Source: an uncultured Oscillospiraceae bacterium
GTDB lineage: Bacteria; Bacillota; Clostridia; Oscillospirales; Oscillospiraceae
Reading direction: 5' to 3'
DNA: 35,713 bases
NCBI GenBank assembly: GCA_934561515.1
Contig: CAKTGM010000018.1
Coordinates: 1-35,713, forward strand
Shown here: positions 1 through 7,701 of the stretch, in pieces
How positions within the stretch are numbered: position 1 is the stretch's first letter
How the letters are laid out: each line of letters opens with the position of its first letter
Program-made: the position numbers and the translations under genes
The notes under the pieces: generated by a model
Databases searched by the model: none
Told to the model about the DNA's origin: nothing
What the model saw: the letters and a program-made list of their open reading frames with translations, nothing else

Positions 1-83
1 TGCACAGTTTTTCATCTGGTGCTTGTCAAAGTTTCGTTGTTTAATTTACAAGGTGCACGCTCCGTTTCGCGGAACAGTATGTT
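1..83 (-). promoter_or_regulatory. Probable leader of a leftward rRNA operon (partial)
   Basis: Downstream of the promoter at 84-111, the minus strand has a small hairpin (arms around 62-76) and then a stretch containing ACCTTGTAAATTAAACAACG at about 54-35. This resembles the anti-termination and processing regions found before 16S rRNA in Clostridia. No rRNA sequence is inside the window, so the call rests on resemblance only. Confidence 0.4.
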
Positions 84-111
84 ATTATACACGCATTAAG
101 CGAAATGTCAA
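84..111 (-). promoter_or_regulatory. Strong sigma-A promoter, leftward
   Basis: On the minus strand there is TTGACA (111-106), a 16-base spacer and TATAAT (89-84). Both hexamers are perfect consensus. It fires out of the left edge of the window, which suits a stable-RNA operon. The region between it and the terminator at 262 is AT-rich and holds no gene. Confidence 0.75.
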
Positions 112-261
112 GCGTATTTTATCATTTTTTCTTCCTTTGTCTTATTTTTCAATTGCAGTCTCGAATCAGCCCCTCCGCTTGTGCATCTCACCCACAAATT
201 GTCCGCATTTACCTTATTTTGTAATGTGTCGCCGCTGCGAACACCAAATGTGGCCCTTTCG

Positions 262-300
262 AAAAGGGGCCTCGATTTTGCAAAATCGAGGCCCCTTTTT
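262..300. terminator. Intrinsic terminator, 18-bp perfect stem
   Basis: The arms 262-279 and 282-299 are perfect inverted copies with A/T runs at the foot of both sides, so it can act in both directions. It lies 5 bases past the stop of the VWA gene (305) and separates that operon from the leftward promoter at 84-111. Confidence 0.9.
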
Positions 301-304
301 CTCT

Positions 305-2038
305 TCACAGCGACAGCAGCAGCTCGCTCAGCTTGCGTCCCGCGCTGCCCGCAAAGTCCTCCGCGCGGCGGATGCGCAGAAATGACGCGCCGTAGATCAT
401 ACGCTCATTTTCAAGTTCCCCATCCTCGCCGAGGAAAATACCGAGCACGTGCACACCCTCGCGCCGCAGCTTTCGCACCTGAAAGCAGGTGTCTCGGATG
501 GCGGCGTCGCCAACATAGCGCTCCGGCATACCGCTGCGCTTGCGGCCGCTGATCATATCGTTCGGCAGGCCGTCGCTGAAAACGATGGCCACCTTGTGCT
601 CCTCGCGCCGTTTTTTGATGTCGAGCCCCGCCGCGGCCAGCGCAAGGCCATCGCGGTTGTTGGAGGTCGCGCGATACTCGAGGATACGGCGGTCCGCCTC
701 GGGACGGTCGTCATAATCGCGAAAGCGCCGCAGCACCGTGTGGTCGCCGTAGGTGCAGTAGCTCATCACGCGGTGCGGGATGCCGATACCGCTCAGCGCG
801 CTGCTGAAAAGGTAGCTTTGCAGCGCCACCATTCCCTGCCGCACGGACTGCGAGCCGCTCGCGTCGATAAGAAGCTCCACAACAACGCTCGACTCATCCT
901 GCCGCACGATCTTTTCAAACAGCAGCGGAAACTCACAGCGTCCGACCCTCCACAGCGCCGCATTGTCGAGCGTGCCGTGGTCGGCGCGGTAGATCTCCGG
1001 CTCGCTGCGCAGGCTTAGCGCGTTGCGGAAGGCCTGCTCGATGCTGCGCCTGCCCTGCCGCGCCGCGTCCTCGTGCGTGCGCAGCATTTCAAGATTCTTC
1101 TCGTAGCTCGCGCGCAGCGACCGGGCGCGCGGGTCTGCGCCCTCGTAGGCCTCCCGCGCCAGCCCGTCGGTAAAGAGAAGCTTTCTCTCCTCGTGGATGC
1201 CGGTGCAGACGGTGCGCTCGATCTCGCGCATCGCCTGCTCGGTGCGAAAGCTCGGGCCAAAGTTGCGCTGCAAATATTCCGGCACCGACGCGAGCGCATC
1301 CTCCGGCAGCGTAAGGCCGTCTGCCGAGGCCGCACCCGCGCTTTCATATTTGAGCTCCTGCTCCTCGGTCTGCGTCCATTCGATCTCGCCCGGTTCGGCA
1401 AGCTCCTGCGCCTCGTCCGTCTCCCGCTCGGGAAAAATATCCTGGTCGTGGCCGGGCGCGAAGTAGCGCGTCAGGATCTTGCGGTATAAAAACGCCGCAA
1501 GATCGACCAGCGCGCGGGCATCGGCGCAGGTTTCGCTGCGCCCTGAGATCTCTTCGAACAGGTCGAGCATCTCGTCAAAGCCGGTAAAATTTTGCAGCAG
1601 GCGGCGATCCTCGGCCGTTTCCACGCCGGGGAACCTCTTTGCAAGGTCATAAATATAGAGCCAGCCGCGCGAGCTGCGGCGGTATTGCAGCAGATCGCCG
1701 CGCAGGATCTCCCCCGCCGCCTGCCGTGCCATCGCGAAAACGCCGGGGCGCTCCGCCATAAGGTCGGCGCGCACTGCGCGCTCAAGGCACAGGTGCGCGG
1801 CGGGCAGCAGCACGTCCATATCATAGGCGGCGTAGCGATAGCGGCGCAGCCACAAATTGAGTTCATCCAGCCCGAAGCGCTTGTCCGCTCCGCCGAGCAG
1901 CACGCCCTCGTAGGCCGCGACCATACCGCCCGCGCGCGAAAAGGGCGCGCTCATGCGCTGCACATATTCAGGATAGGCCCGCTGCCTGTGATCCTCGGAA
2001 ACGGTCAGAAACAGGCTCTCTTCTCTGCCAATGCTCAC
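305..2038 (-). CDS. VWA-domain protein, partner of a CbbQ/NorQ-type AAA+ ATPase (CbbO/NorD-like)
   Basis: A 577-residue soluble protein with a C-terminal von Willebrand A domain. The metal-ion-dependent adhesion site is visible as D392-A-S394-G-S396, with a later SDGLPND segment around 488-494 typical of this family. The first 380 residues are mostly helical with an acidic stretch near 205-230. No signal peptide or membrane segment is seen. The start is GTG at 2038, preceded at 8 bases by AAGGGG. It follows the MoxR ATPase by 12 bases, the usual arrangement for CbbQ/CbbO and NorQ/NorD pairs, in which ATPase and VWA protein act together as a metal-insertion or activase chaperone. The client is not recognisable from the neighbours. 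Family is fairly sure; cellular role is unknown. Confidence 0.85.
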   Translation of the reverse strand: MSIGREESLFLTVSEDHRQRAYPEYVQRMSAPFSRAGGMVAAYEGVLLGGADKRFGLDELNLWLRRYRYAAYDMDVLLPAAHLCLERAVRADLMAERPGVFAMARQAAGEILRGDLLQYRRSSRGWLYIYDLAKRFPGVETAEDRRLLQNFTGFDEMLDLFEEISGRSETCADARALVDLAAFLYRKILTRYFAPGHDQDIFPERETDEAQELAEPGEIEWTQTEEQELKYESAGAASADGLTLPEDALASVPEYLQRNFGPSFRTEQAMREIERTVCTGIHEERKLLFTDGLAREAYEGADPRARSLRASYEKNLEMLRTHEDAARQGRRSIEQAFRNALSLRSEPEIYRADHGTLDNAALWRVGRCEFPLLFEKIVRQDESSVVVELLIDASGSQSVRQGMVALQSYLFSSALSGIGIPHRVMSYCTYGDHTVLRRFRDYDDRPEADRRILEYRATSNNRDGLALAAAGLDIKKRREEHKVAIVFSDGLPNDMISGRKRSGMPERYVGDAAIRDTCFQVRKLRREGVHVLGIFLGEDGELENERMIYGASFLRIRRAEDFAGSAGRKLSELLLSL

Positions 2039-2050
2039 ACTCTCGTCCCC

Positions 2051-2908
2051 TTACTGCGCAAAGCGCGTCATCGCCACGTCGCGCACGAGCGCATATTCGT
2101 ACTCGTCAAAGCACTTGTTCGTGATGTTCACGGCGATGGCCTCACTCGGCGCCATGCCGTCGGTCATCAATCGCAGCGCCGCGATCATGCCGCGAAGATC
2201 GACGGAGTTGGTCGAGATCTCGCCATTCACGGCTTTCGCGTTCAGATCGAGGAACAGCCCCACGCAGCGACGGATGTTCTCCTGCGCCGCCCCGGGCACA
2301 TCGGCGCGCAGCAGCTCGCAAAGCTGCGCTTCGTCGAGCGTCGGCATCCGAATGACCGTGAAGCGCGAGACGAGCGCCTCGTTGAGCTCGCGCGTGCCGG
2401 CGTAGCCGTAGTTCATCGTTGCGATGAAGCGCGTCGCCGGGTGCAGCGGGATGCACTCATAGCCCGGCACGTCGATGAGGCGGCGGTAGTCCAGCACCGA
2501 ATGAAGCACTGCGACCGCATCGTTTTTCGCCATGTTGATCTCATCGAGCACGCAGAAGCCGCCGTACTGCGCCGCAAGCACGATGGGGCCGCGGCGCAGC
2601 CGCACCTCACCGCCGGTGAAGGTGTCGGTGCCGATGAGCATACTGCTGTCGGTGTTCACATGGAACGAGGCGGTGAACACCGGGCGCGCGAAGAGCCATG
2701 CAAGGTTGTCCGCAAGAACGTTCTTGCCCGTCGCCTTTCCGCCTGCGAGCAGGAGATTCTCCCCCTGCAGCAGCGCGGCGACCGCCGTATCGAGCACCTC
2801 TTCGCCGATAAACTTCACCATCGGGCGCACAACGCGTCCCTGCGCGGCCGCATCCACGCTCCACTCCTCTTTGAACCGCTCCAGCCGGAGCGCAAGGTCT
2901 TCTCTCAT
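2051..2908 (-). CDS. MoxR-family AAA+ ATPase, CbbQ/NirQ/NorQ type
   Basis: A 285-residue AAA+ ATPase. The P-loop at residues 56-63 reads GGKATGKN, so the usual Thr/Ser after the Lys is Asn. Walker B is LDEIN at 121-125, sensor 1 is the IATMN segment, and an arginine-finger-like SRF follows ALV. Members of this family remodel or load metal into a partner enzyme together with a VWA protein, which is the next gene downstream. ATG at 2908 follows AAGGAG by 10 bases. The Asn at the Mg2+-coordinating position is odd; the rest of the core is intact, so it may be a subfamily trait rather than inactivation. No recognisable client enzyme is adjacent. Confidence 0.88.
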   Translation of the reverse strand: MREDLALRLERFKEEWSVDAAAQGRVVRPMVKFIGEEVLDTAVAALLQGENLLLAGGKATGKNVLADNLAWLFARPVFTASFHVNTDSSMLIGTDTFTGGEVRLRRGPIVLAAQYGGFCVLDEINMAKNDAVAVLHSVLDYRRLIDVPGYECIPLHPATRFIATMNYGYAGTRELNEALVSRFTVIRMPTLDEAQLCELLRADVPGAAQENIRRCVGLFLDLNAKAVNGEISTNSVDLRGMIAALRLMTDGMAPSEAIAVNITNKCFDEYEYALVRDVAMTRFAQ

Positions 2909-2965
2909 GATATATATTCTCCTTCTGCTGTGGGCCGCCGTGCGCGGCCTATCTATCGGAAAAAA

Positions 2966-2994
2966 ATTATAGCCCCGGCGGGAGAAAAAGTCAA
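2966..2994 (-). promoter_or_regulatory. Sigma-A promoter of the MoxR-VWA operon
   Basis: TTGACT (2994-2989), a 17-base spacer and TATAAT (2971-2966) on the minus strand, about 55 bases ahead of the MoxR start. Spacing and hexamers are near consensus. Confidence 0.8.
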
Positions 2995-3018
2995 TTTCCC
3001 GCCGCCTTCAGCGCGCGA

Positions 3019-3047
3019 TTGCATTTTCTCTCATCTTAGTATAGAAT
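3019..3047 (+). promoter_or_regulatory. Probable promoter of the PAP2 gene
   Basis: TTGCAT (3019-3024), 17 bases, TAGAAT (3042-3047). The -10 overlaps the upstream in-frame ATG at 3046, which therefore cannot be the translation start and supports the start at 3085. Confidence 0.55.
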
Positions 3048-3084
3048 GAGGCAGTATTTCGATTTCAAAAGGAGGCAAATGCTT

Positions 3085-3609
3085 ATGGCACTTGACTGGG
3101 GCATTCTGCACTGGATACAAACCTATCTTGCCTGTTCCGCTCTGGACGCGATCATGCCGCGCCTTACGCTGCTCGGCGACATTGGCTTTATCTGGATTTT
3201 CACAGGCGTGGTGCTGCTGTGCACGAAAAAGCACCGCCGCACCGGCATTTTGCTGCTGCTGGGGCTTTTGTGCGGCGCGCTGGTCGGCAACGTCGTGCTC
3301 AAAAACCTCGTTGCGCGCCCGCGCCCCTGCTGGCTCGACGAGAGCGTGCAGCTGCTCATTGCAGCGCCCAAAGACTTTTCCTTTCCCTCGGGGCATACGC
3401 TCTCTTCCACCATCGGCGCAACGATCTTAACGCGTGCAGACCGCCGCTTCGGTTATGCGGCCATCCCGCTCGCCGTGCTGCTCGCCTTCTCCCGCCTTTA
3501 TTTATATGTGCACTTCCCGAGCGATGTGTTCGCCGGCGCGGTGCTGGGGCTTGTGATCGGTGAGCTCGTCTCCCGCTACGGCCCAAAGCTCTTTCAGAAG
3601 CGCGGATAA
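3085..3609 (+). CDS. PAP2-family membrane phosphatase (undecaprenyl-diphosphatase or lipid phosphatase type)
   Basis: About 174 residues with five or six hydrophobic segments. All three PAP2 signature motifs are present: KNLVARPRP (motif 1), FPSGH (motif 2) and SRLYLYVHFPSD (motif 3, with the catalytic His and the Asp). Such enzymes remove phosphate from lipid phosphates at the outer face of the membrane; BcrC-like members recycle undecaprenyl diphosphate for cell-wall synthesis. The start ATG at 3085 follows AGGAGG (3070-3075) by 9 bases; ATG at 3079 is closer to the site than usual and ATG at 3046 lies in the promoter. The substrate cannot be told from sequence. Confidence 0.88.
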   Translation: MALDWGILHWIQTYLACSALDAIMPRLTLLGDIGFIWIFTGVVLLCTKKHRRTGILLLLGLLCGALVGNVVLKNLVARPRPCWLDESVQLLIAAPKDFSFPSGHTLSSTIGATILTRADRRFGYAAIPLAVLLAFSRLYLYVHFPSDVFAGAVLGLVIGELVSRYGPKLFQKRG

Positions 3610-3744
3610 CGGCGCAAACTCCGCCGCACAGGTCGGCTTTCCAAATATTTCTAAATAAAATTATAGGGATTTTAAGACGCCGTTCATATCCTGTTCATTT
3701 TCCCTGTGTAGTCTAAGCGCCGGTACAAGAGAAAGGGTGATGAT

Positions 3745-3897
3745 TTGAACAAAACATTTGGCAAGAAGACCGGGGTGCAGGTTCTTTTTCTGCTGCTCGG
3801 TCTCGCGTTTCTCGTCTGCGGTGTGATGCGCGGCGAGGCGGACACGGTGCTGAACAAGGCGATCAAGCTATGTCTGGAGTGTGTGGGCATTGGATAA
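3745..3897 (+). CDS. CD1871A-family CXXC mini-protein
   Basis: A 50-residue protein starting at TTG 3745, with AGGGTGAT a few bases ahead. It has a lysine-rich N-terminus, one hydrophobic segment at about residues 11-27, a short MRGEAD turn, and ends in C43-L-E-C46-VGIG. This layout (one membrane helix and a terminal CXXC) is what is known as the CD1871A family in Clostridia. It overlaps the start of the polyferredoxin gene by 8 bases and is followed by a TlpA-type thiol protein, so it is probably a small thiol or electron-transfer subunit of a membrane redox complex. The function is inferred from context; the family has no firm biochemistry that I know of. Confidence 0.8.
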   Translation: MNKTFGKKTGVQVLFLLLGLAFLVCGVMRGEADTVLNKAIKLCLECVGIG

Positions 3898-4810
3898 GAA
3901 AAAACCGTTTTCCTTTCTGCTCGCCCGCTGGCGCGGACTGGTCCAGGCCTGCGCCGCTCTGCTGACGAATCTGCACCTGCCGAACTTCCTCAAGGGTACG
4001 CTCTATCGCGGCGCGGGCAAGACTGTCTGCGTGCCGGGGCTGAACTGCTATTCCTGCCCGGGTGCGGCGGGCGCGTGCCCCATCGGCTCGTTTCAGGCCG
4101 TTGTCGGCTCGTCCAAATTCAGCTTTTCCTATTACATCACCGGTATCCTCATCCTGCTCGGCGTGCTGCTGGGCCGCTTCATCTGCGGCTTCCTCTGCCC
4201 GTTCGGCTGGTTTCAGGAGCTGCTGCACAAGATCCCGACCAAAAAGCTCTCCACCAAGCGCCTAAAGCCGCTGACCTACCTCAAATACGTCATCTTGGTG
4301 GTGATGGTCTTCCTGCTCCCAGTGCTTGTGGTGAATGAAGCGGGCATGGGCGACCCGTTCTTCTGCAAATATCTCTGCCCGCAGGGCGTGCTCGAAGGCG
4401 CCATACCGCTCTCGCTTGTCAACAGCAGCATCCGTGCCGCACTTGGCAAGCTCTTCTCGTGGAAGCTCCGCGTGCTCGCAGCGGTCATCGTGCTGAGCGT
4501 CGTCTTCTACCGTCCGTTCTGCAAGTGGCTCTGCCCGCTCGGCGCGTTCTATGCGCTCTTCAACCGCGTGTCGCTGCTGTCGATGCACGTTGACGAAAAC
4601 AAATGCGTCTCCTGCGGCAAGTGCGCAAGGACCTGTCCCATGGACGTGGATGTGACCAAAACGCCCAACCATACCGAGTGCATCCGCTGCGGCAAATGCG
4701 TGACCGTCTGCCCGACGGAGGCCGTCCGCTTCCGCTATGCCTTCGGCAGCGGCGGAGCGTGTTCCAAATTAACTCAAAAACCGATCATCGATGAAAACAA
4801 AGGAGAATAA
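3890..4810 (+). CDS. Membrane polyferredoxin (4Fe-4S binding protein, YccM/NapH-like)
   Basis: About 306 residues. Numbered from the TTG start, an N-terminal cluster motif has C53, C56 and C63; four membrane segments carry CGFLCPFG, CKYLCPQG and CKWLCPLG motifs at their ends; and the C-terminus has two classical 4Fe-4S ferredoxin motifs (CVSCGKCARTCP at about 239-249 and CIRCGKCVTVCP at about 264-274). The build is that of NapH/YccM/CcoG-type proteins that pass electrons across or along the membrane. GTG at 3881 has GGAG only one base away and is unlikely; TTG at 3890 has it at 10 bases. The gene overlaps the CXXC mini-protein and ends 3 bases before the TlpA gene. The likely job is to supply electrons to the extracytoplasmic thiol protein, by inference. 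Confidence 0.88.
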   Translation: MDKKKPFSFLLARWRGLVQACAALLTNLHLPNFLKGTLYRGAGKTVCVPGLNCYSCPGAAGACPIGSFQAVVGSSKFSFSYYITGILILLGVLLGRFICGFLCPFGWFQELLHKIPTKKLSTKRLKPLTYLKYVILVVMVFLLPVLVVNEAGMGDPFFCKYLCPQGVLEGAIPLSLVNSSIRAALGKLFSWKLRVLAAVIVLSVVFYRPFCKWLCPLGAFYALFNRVSLLSMHVDENKCVSCGKCARTCPMDVDVTKTPNHTECIRCGKCVTVCPTEAVRFRYAFGSGGACSKLTQKPIIDENKGE

Positions 4811-4813
4811 ACC

Positions 4814-5716
4814 ATGAATTTTAAGAAGATTATGACGCTGCTGCTCGCCTTTGCGCTGACGCTTTCCCTCGCTGCCTGCGGCAGCAAGGGCGACAGCAAG
4901 AGCGACGGCGACACGCAGGGCGCGACCGCCGAGGAAATTTACGCCCAGATCCAGGAGCTCGCCGACAAGGAAAACGCCATCATGGAAGACAACCTTGAGC
5001 TGTGGCAGAAGCTCTTCGCCGCCATGAACGAAAAGCGCGATGAGATCCCCGATGAATCGAACTACGGCGCTTACCTGCTCGCCGCCCTCGATCTTGTGAA
5101 GGACAAGTTCACCGAGGACGAGCTCAAGACGCTGACGGAAGGCTCTGAGCAGATTCGTGACCTTGAAGATCAGATCCAGCCCCTGCAGGAACAGTACGCC
5201 GCCCTCCAGCCCGCGGGCGACGGTGAAGACGGCGGCATGAACGATGCCGTCCCGGCCTTCCCCGCCTTCACCGGCAAGGACCTTGACGGCAACGACGTGG
5301 ACAGCAGTCTCTTCTCCCAGAACGCCGTGACGGTCGTGAACTTCTGGTTCAGCGGCTGCAAGCCCTGCGTGGCGGAGCTCGGCGAGCTGAACGCTCTCAA
5401 CGAGACGCTCAAAAAGCAGGGCGGCGCGGTCATCGGCGTCAATGTTGATACGCTCGACGGCAACGCCGATGCGATCAGCGCGGCAAAGAACCTGCTTGAA
5501 TCCAAGGGCGCAAGCTACCAGAACATCTACTTCCCCTCCGACAGCGCAGCCGGCGACTTCGCAGGCGACATCATGGCCTTCCCCACCACCTATGTCATCG
5601 ACCGCAGCGGCGCCATCGTCGGCGAGGCGATGCTCGGCGGCATCGACAATGAAGACAACATGGCAGCGCTCCAGAAGCTGATCGACCAGGCTCTCGCAAA
5701 CGACAGCGCAAACTAA
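4814..5716 (+). CDS. TlpA/ResA-type thioredoxin-like lipoprotein
   Basis: 300 residues. A lipoprotein signal peptide ends in the lipobox LAAC with Cys22. Residues 35-130 form a charged helical segment, followed by a redoxin domain from about 148. The active site is WFSGC182-K-P-C185 and the cis-proline loop is AFPTTYVID. It should be anchored outside the membrane and act as a thiol-disulfide oxidoreductase or peroxidase-like redoxin. The long helical insert before the redoxin fold is unusual for plain ResA. GGAG lies 8 bases before the ATG. It is the last gene of the redox cassette and is followed by an intrinsic terminator. Confidence 0.9.
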   Translation: MNFKKIMTLLLAFALTLSLAACGSKGDSKSDGDTQGATAEEIYAQIQELADKENAIMEDNLELWQKLFAAMNEKRDEIPDESNYGAYLLAALDLVKDKFTEDELKTLTEGSEQIRDLEDQIQPLQEQYAALQPAGDGEDGGMNDAVPAFPAFTGKDLDGNDVDSSLFSQNAVTVVNFWFSGCKPCVAELGELNALNETLKKQGGAVIGVNVDTLDGNADAISAAKNLLESKGASYQNIYFPSDSAAGDFAGDIMAFPTTYVIDRSGAIVGEAMLGGIDNEDNMAALQKLIDQALANDSAN

Positions 5717-5740
5717 GTCTCCTCTCTCACAATATAGCAA

Positions 5741-5784
5741 GAGCGGCCCGCCCTGTGAGGAATCATAGGGCGGGCCGCTCTTTT
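5741..5784 (+). terminator. Intrinsic terminator after the TlpA gene
   Basis: A 14-bp GC-rich stem (5741-5754 with 5767-5780) followed by TTTT. It starts 24 bases after the TlpA stop. Confidence 0.9.
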
Positions 5785-5818
5785 CCCGTCTGTCTTCGCT
5801 TTCCGCCGCGCGCAGAAA

Positions 5819-5856
5819 CGCCCGCCTTCCTGAGTGGAAGGCGGGCGGGCGTTTTT
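5819..5856. terminator. Second hairpin terminator between convergent genes
   Basis: The arms 5819-5830 and 5836-5847 are perfect inverted copies. The T-run is strong on the plus side and weak on the minus side. The hairpin sits directly at the stop of the SulP gene, so it probably serves both directions. Confidence 0.75.
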
Positions 5857-7498
5857 ATTCTGCAATCTCCATATCCAGAAGGTCGAGGATGGCGCGGTCG
5901 GCGCTCCAGAAATAGGCGTCCTCGCCCAGAACCTCCGTGATGCCGGCGCGGTCAAAATACTTACGCACGGCCTCGCTCATGCCGCAGCAGGCGACCGTCT
6001 TGCCCTGACTCTTGAGCGCCTCACACAGCTCAAGCATCGCCTGCGCGCCCGAGACGTCAATGCTCGGCATACCGCGCATCGACAAAATGACATGGTCGTA
6101 GCAGGGCATTTCCGCCATGCGGCGGTTGAACTCATCCACCGCGCCGAAGAAGAGCGCGCCCGTGACATACGCCACGCCCGCTGTTTCAAGGATGGGGGGC
6201 TTGCCCTCCACCGAGCGCAGCTTGTTCGCGTCGATGTCGGAGAAGTTCACGTGGATGTGGCTCGACTTGGCCATGTACAAAATGGCGGAGTAGACCACGC
6301 CGAGCAGGATCGCCACCGTCAGGTCGAAGATGACCGTCGCGAGCATCGTGATCACAAACTGGCTGATGCCGGACTTGAACCTGTGGCGGAAGATGTAGCG
6401 GATGCCCTCCCAGTCGTTCATGCGCCACGCCGTGACCATCAGCACGCCCGCGAGCGCCGAGAGCGGCAGGCGCGCCATCACGCCGCCGAGCAGGAACATC
6501 GAGGCGAGCAGGAACAGGGAATGGAACACGCTCGTAAGTCGCGTCTGCTGGCCGGACTTGACCGCCACGCTCGTGCGCGCGATGGCCGCGGTCGCGGGCA
6601 CGCCGCCGAAGAGCGGCAGCAGGATGTTGCCCACGCCCTGCGCGATCAGCTCCTGATCGGCGTTGAACTCCTCGCCCTTCATGCGCGAGGCCGACGCGCC
6701 GCAAAGCAGGCTCTCGATCATGCCGAGCGCCGCGATCGTCACAACGGGAGAGGCAAGGTCTTCAAGCATCGAAAGGCTCAGGCCGCGAAGGGACAGGCGG
6801 TCGCTGAGGAGCAGCGTCTTCGGGATATCTCCCACCACGGCGAGCTGGTCCATCCCGGCAAGCGCCGCAACGAGCGTTGCGAGGATGATGCCGATGAGCG
6901 AGCCGGGCACGCGCGCGCCCCACTTCTTCGGCCAGAAGACCATCACCGCCACCACAAGGAGGCCGATGAGCACCGCCTGTAGATTGGGCTGGAACCCAAG
7001 GCGGCCGTAGGACGCGAGCTTTTCAAGGTTCGTCCCGCCCTCCGACACCGTGCCGAAGAAATTGTCGATCTGTCCCATCGCGATGATGATGGCAATGCCC
7101 GAGGTAAAGCCCATGATGACCGGCATGGGGATGAAGCTGATGAGGCGGCCGAGCTTGAAAATGCCCGCAAGCAGCAGCAGAACGCCCGCGGCAAAGCAGG
7201 CGAAGAACACGCCCTGCAAGCCATACGTCGCCACGATGCCCACCAGCACCGCGCTCATCGCGCCCGTCGGCCCCGAGATCTGGAACGACGCGCCGCCGAG
7301 CACGGCGATCACCACGCCCGCGATGATGGCCGTGACCAGTCCCGACGCCGCGCTCGCGCCGGACGAAACGCCGAAGGCGAGCGCCAGCGGCAGCGCGACC
7401 GCACAGACCGTCAGCCCCGCCATTATGTCGGCGAGCAGTTTTTTCGTGTTATAGCCCGCAAACTCCCGTTTCAGACTGTCAAAAAACGCAGAAATCAT
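5855..7498 (-). CDS. SulP/SLC26-family anion transporter with STAS domain
   Basis: 547 residues. The N-terminal four fifths holds about a dozen hydrophobic segments with the SulP core pattern (SGPTGAMSAVL, MGFTSGIAIII), and the C-terminus from about 440 is a STAS domain with the phosphorylatable IDVSGAQAM loop. The family moves sulfate, bicarbonate, C4-dicarboxylates or other anions; the substrate cannot be read here. Translation starts at ATG 7498, 7 bases after GGAGG; the 22 codons upstream in the same frame run through the leader and are not expected to be translated. It appears to be a single-gene transcript. Confidence 0.92.
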   Translation of the reverse strand: MISAFFDSLKREFAGYNTKKLLADIMAGLTVCAVALPLALAFGVSSGASAASGLVTAIIAGVVIAVLGGASFQISGPTGAMSAVLVGIVATYGLQGVFFACFAAGVLLLLAGIFKLGRLISFIPMPVIMGFTSGIAIIIAMGQIDNFFGTVSEGGTNLEKLASYGRLGFQPNLQAVLIGLLVVAVMVFWPKKWGARVPGSLIGIILATLVAALAGMDQLAVVGDIPKTLLLSDRLSLRGLSLSMLEDLASPVVTIAALGMIESLLCGASASRMKGEEFNADQELIAQGVGNILLPLFGGVPATAAIARTSVAVKSGQQTRLTSVFHSLFLLASMFLLGGVMARLPLSALAGVLMVTAWRMNDWEGIRYIFRHRFKSGISQFVITMLATVIFDLTVAILLGVVYSAILYMAKSSHIHVNFSDIDANKLRSVEGKPPILETAGVAYVTGALFFGAVDEFNRRMAEMPCYDHVILSMRGMPSIDVSGAQAMLELCEALKSQGKTVACCGMSEAVRKYFDRAGITEVLGEDAYFWSADRAILDLLDMEIAE

Positions 7499-7528
7499 AG
7501 CAAATCCTCCAAAAACACATACCTTTAA

Positions 7529-7557
7529 ACTATAGCACGCGCCACGGAGGGGCGCAA
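7529..7557 (-). promoter_or_regulatory. Probable promoter of the SulP gene
   Basis: TTGCGC (7557-7552), 17 bases, TATAGT (7534-7529) on the minus strand. The -35 is weak and the -10 is good. Confidence 0.5.
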
Positions 7558-7654
7558 ATGGCAAAAGGGACGTATTTTAACGCACTTTTAACACCATTGC
7601 ATCGCTTTTGCACAAATTGCGCCGTTTTTCCCCATCCCGCCGCCGATTTCGGGC

Positions 7655-7696
7655 AAAAATGGCCTTCCATTCTCCCGCTCAGGAGAACAGAAGGCC
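7655..7696 (-). terminator. Intrinsic terminator of the MarR-DegV operon
   Basis: Outer arms 7661-7667 and 7690-7696, inner arms 7671-7675 and 7682-7686, followed on the minus strand by ATTTTTG. It lies just after the DegV stop. Confidence 0.8.
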
Positions 7697-7701
7697 CGCG
7701 C

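Noticed and set aside
1592..3049. A 485-codon open frame on the plus strand
   Set aside because: It is antisense to the VWA and MoxR genes, both with clear motifs, and its product is low-complexity and His/Arg/Ala-rich, as expected of a shadow frame in GC-rich DNA.
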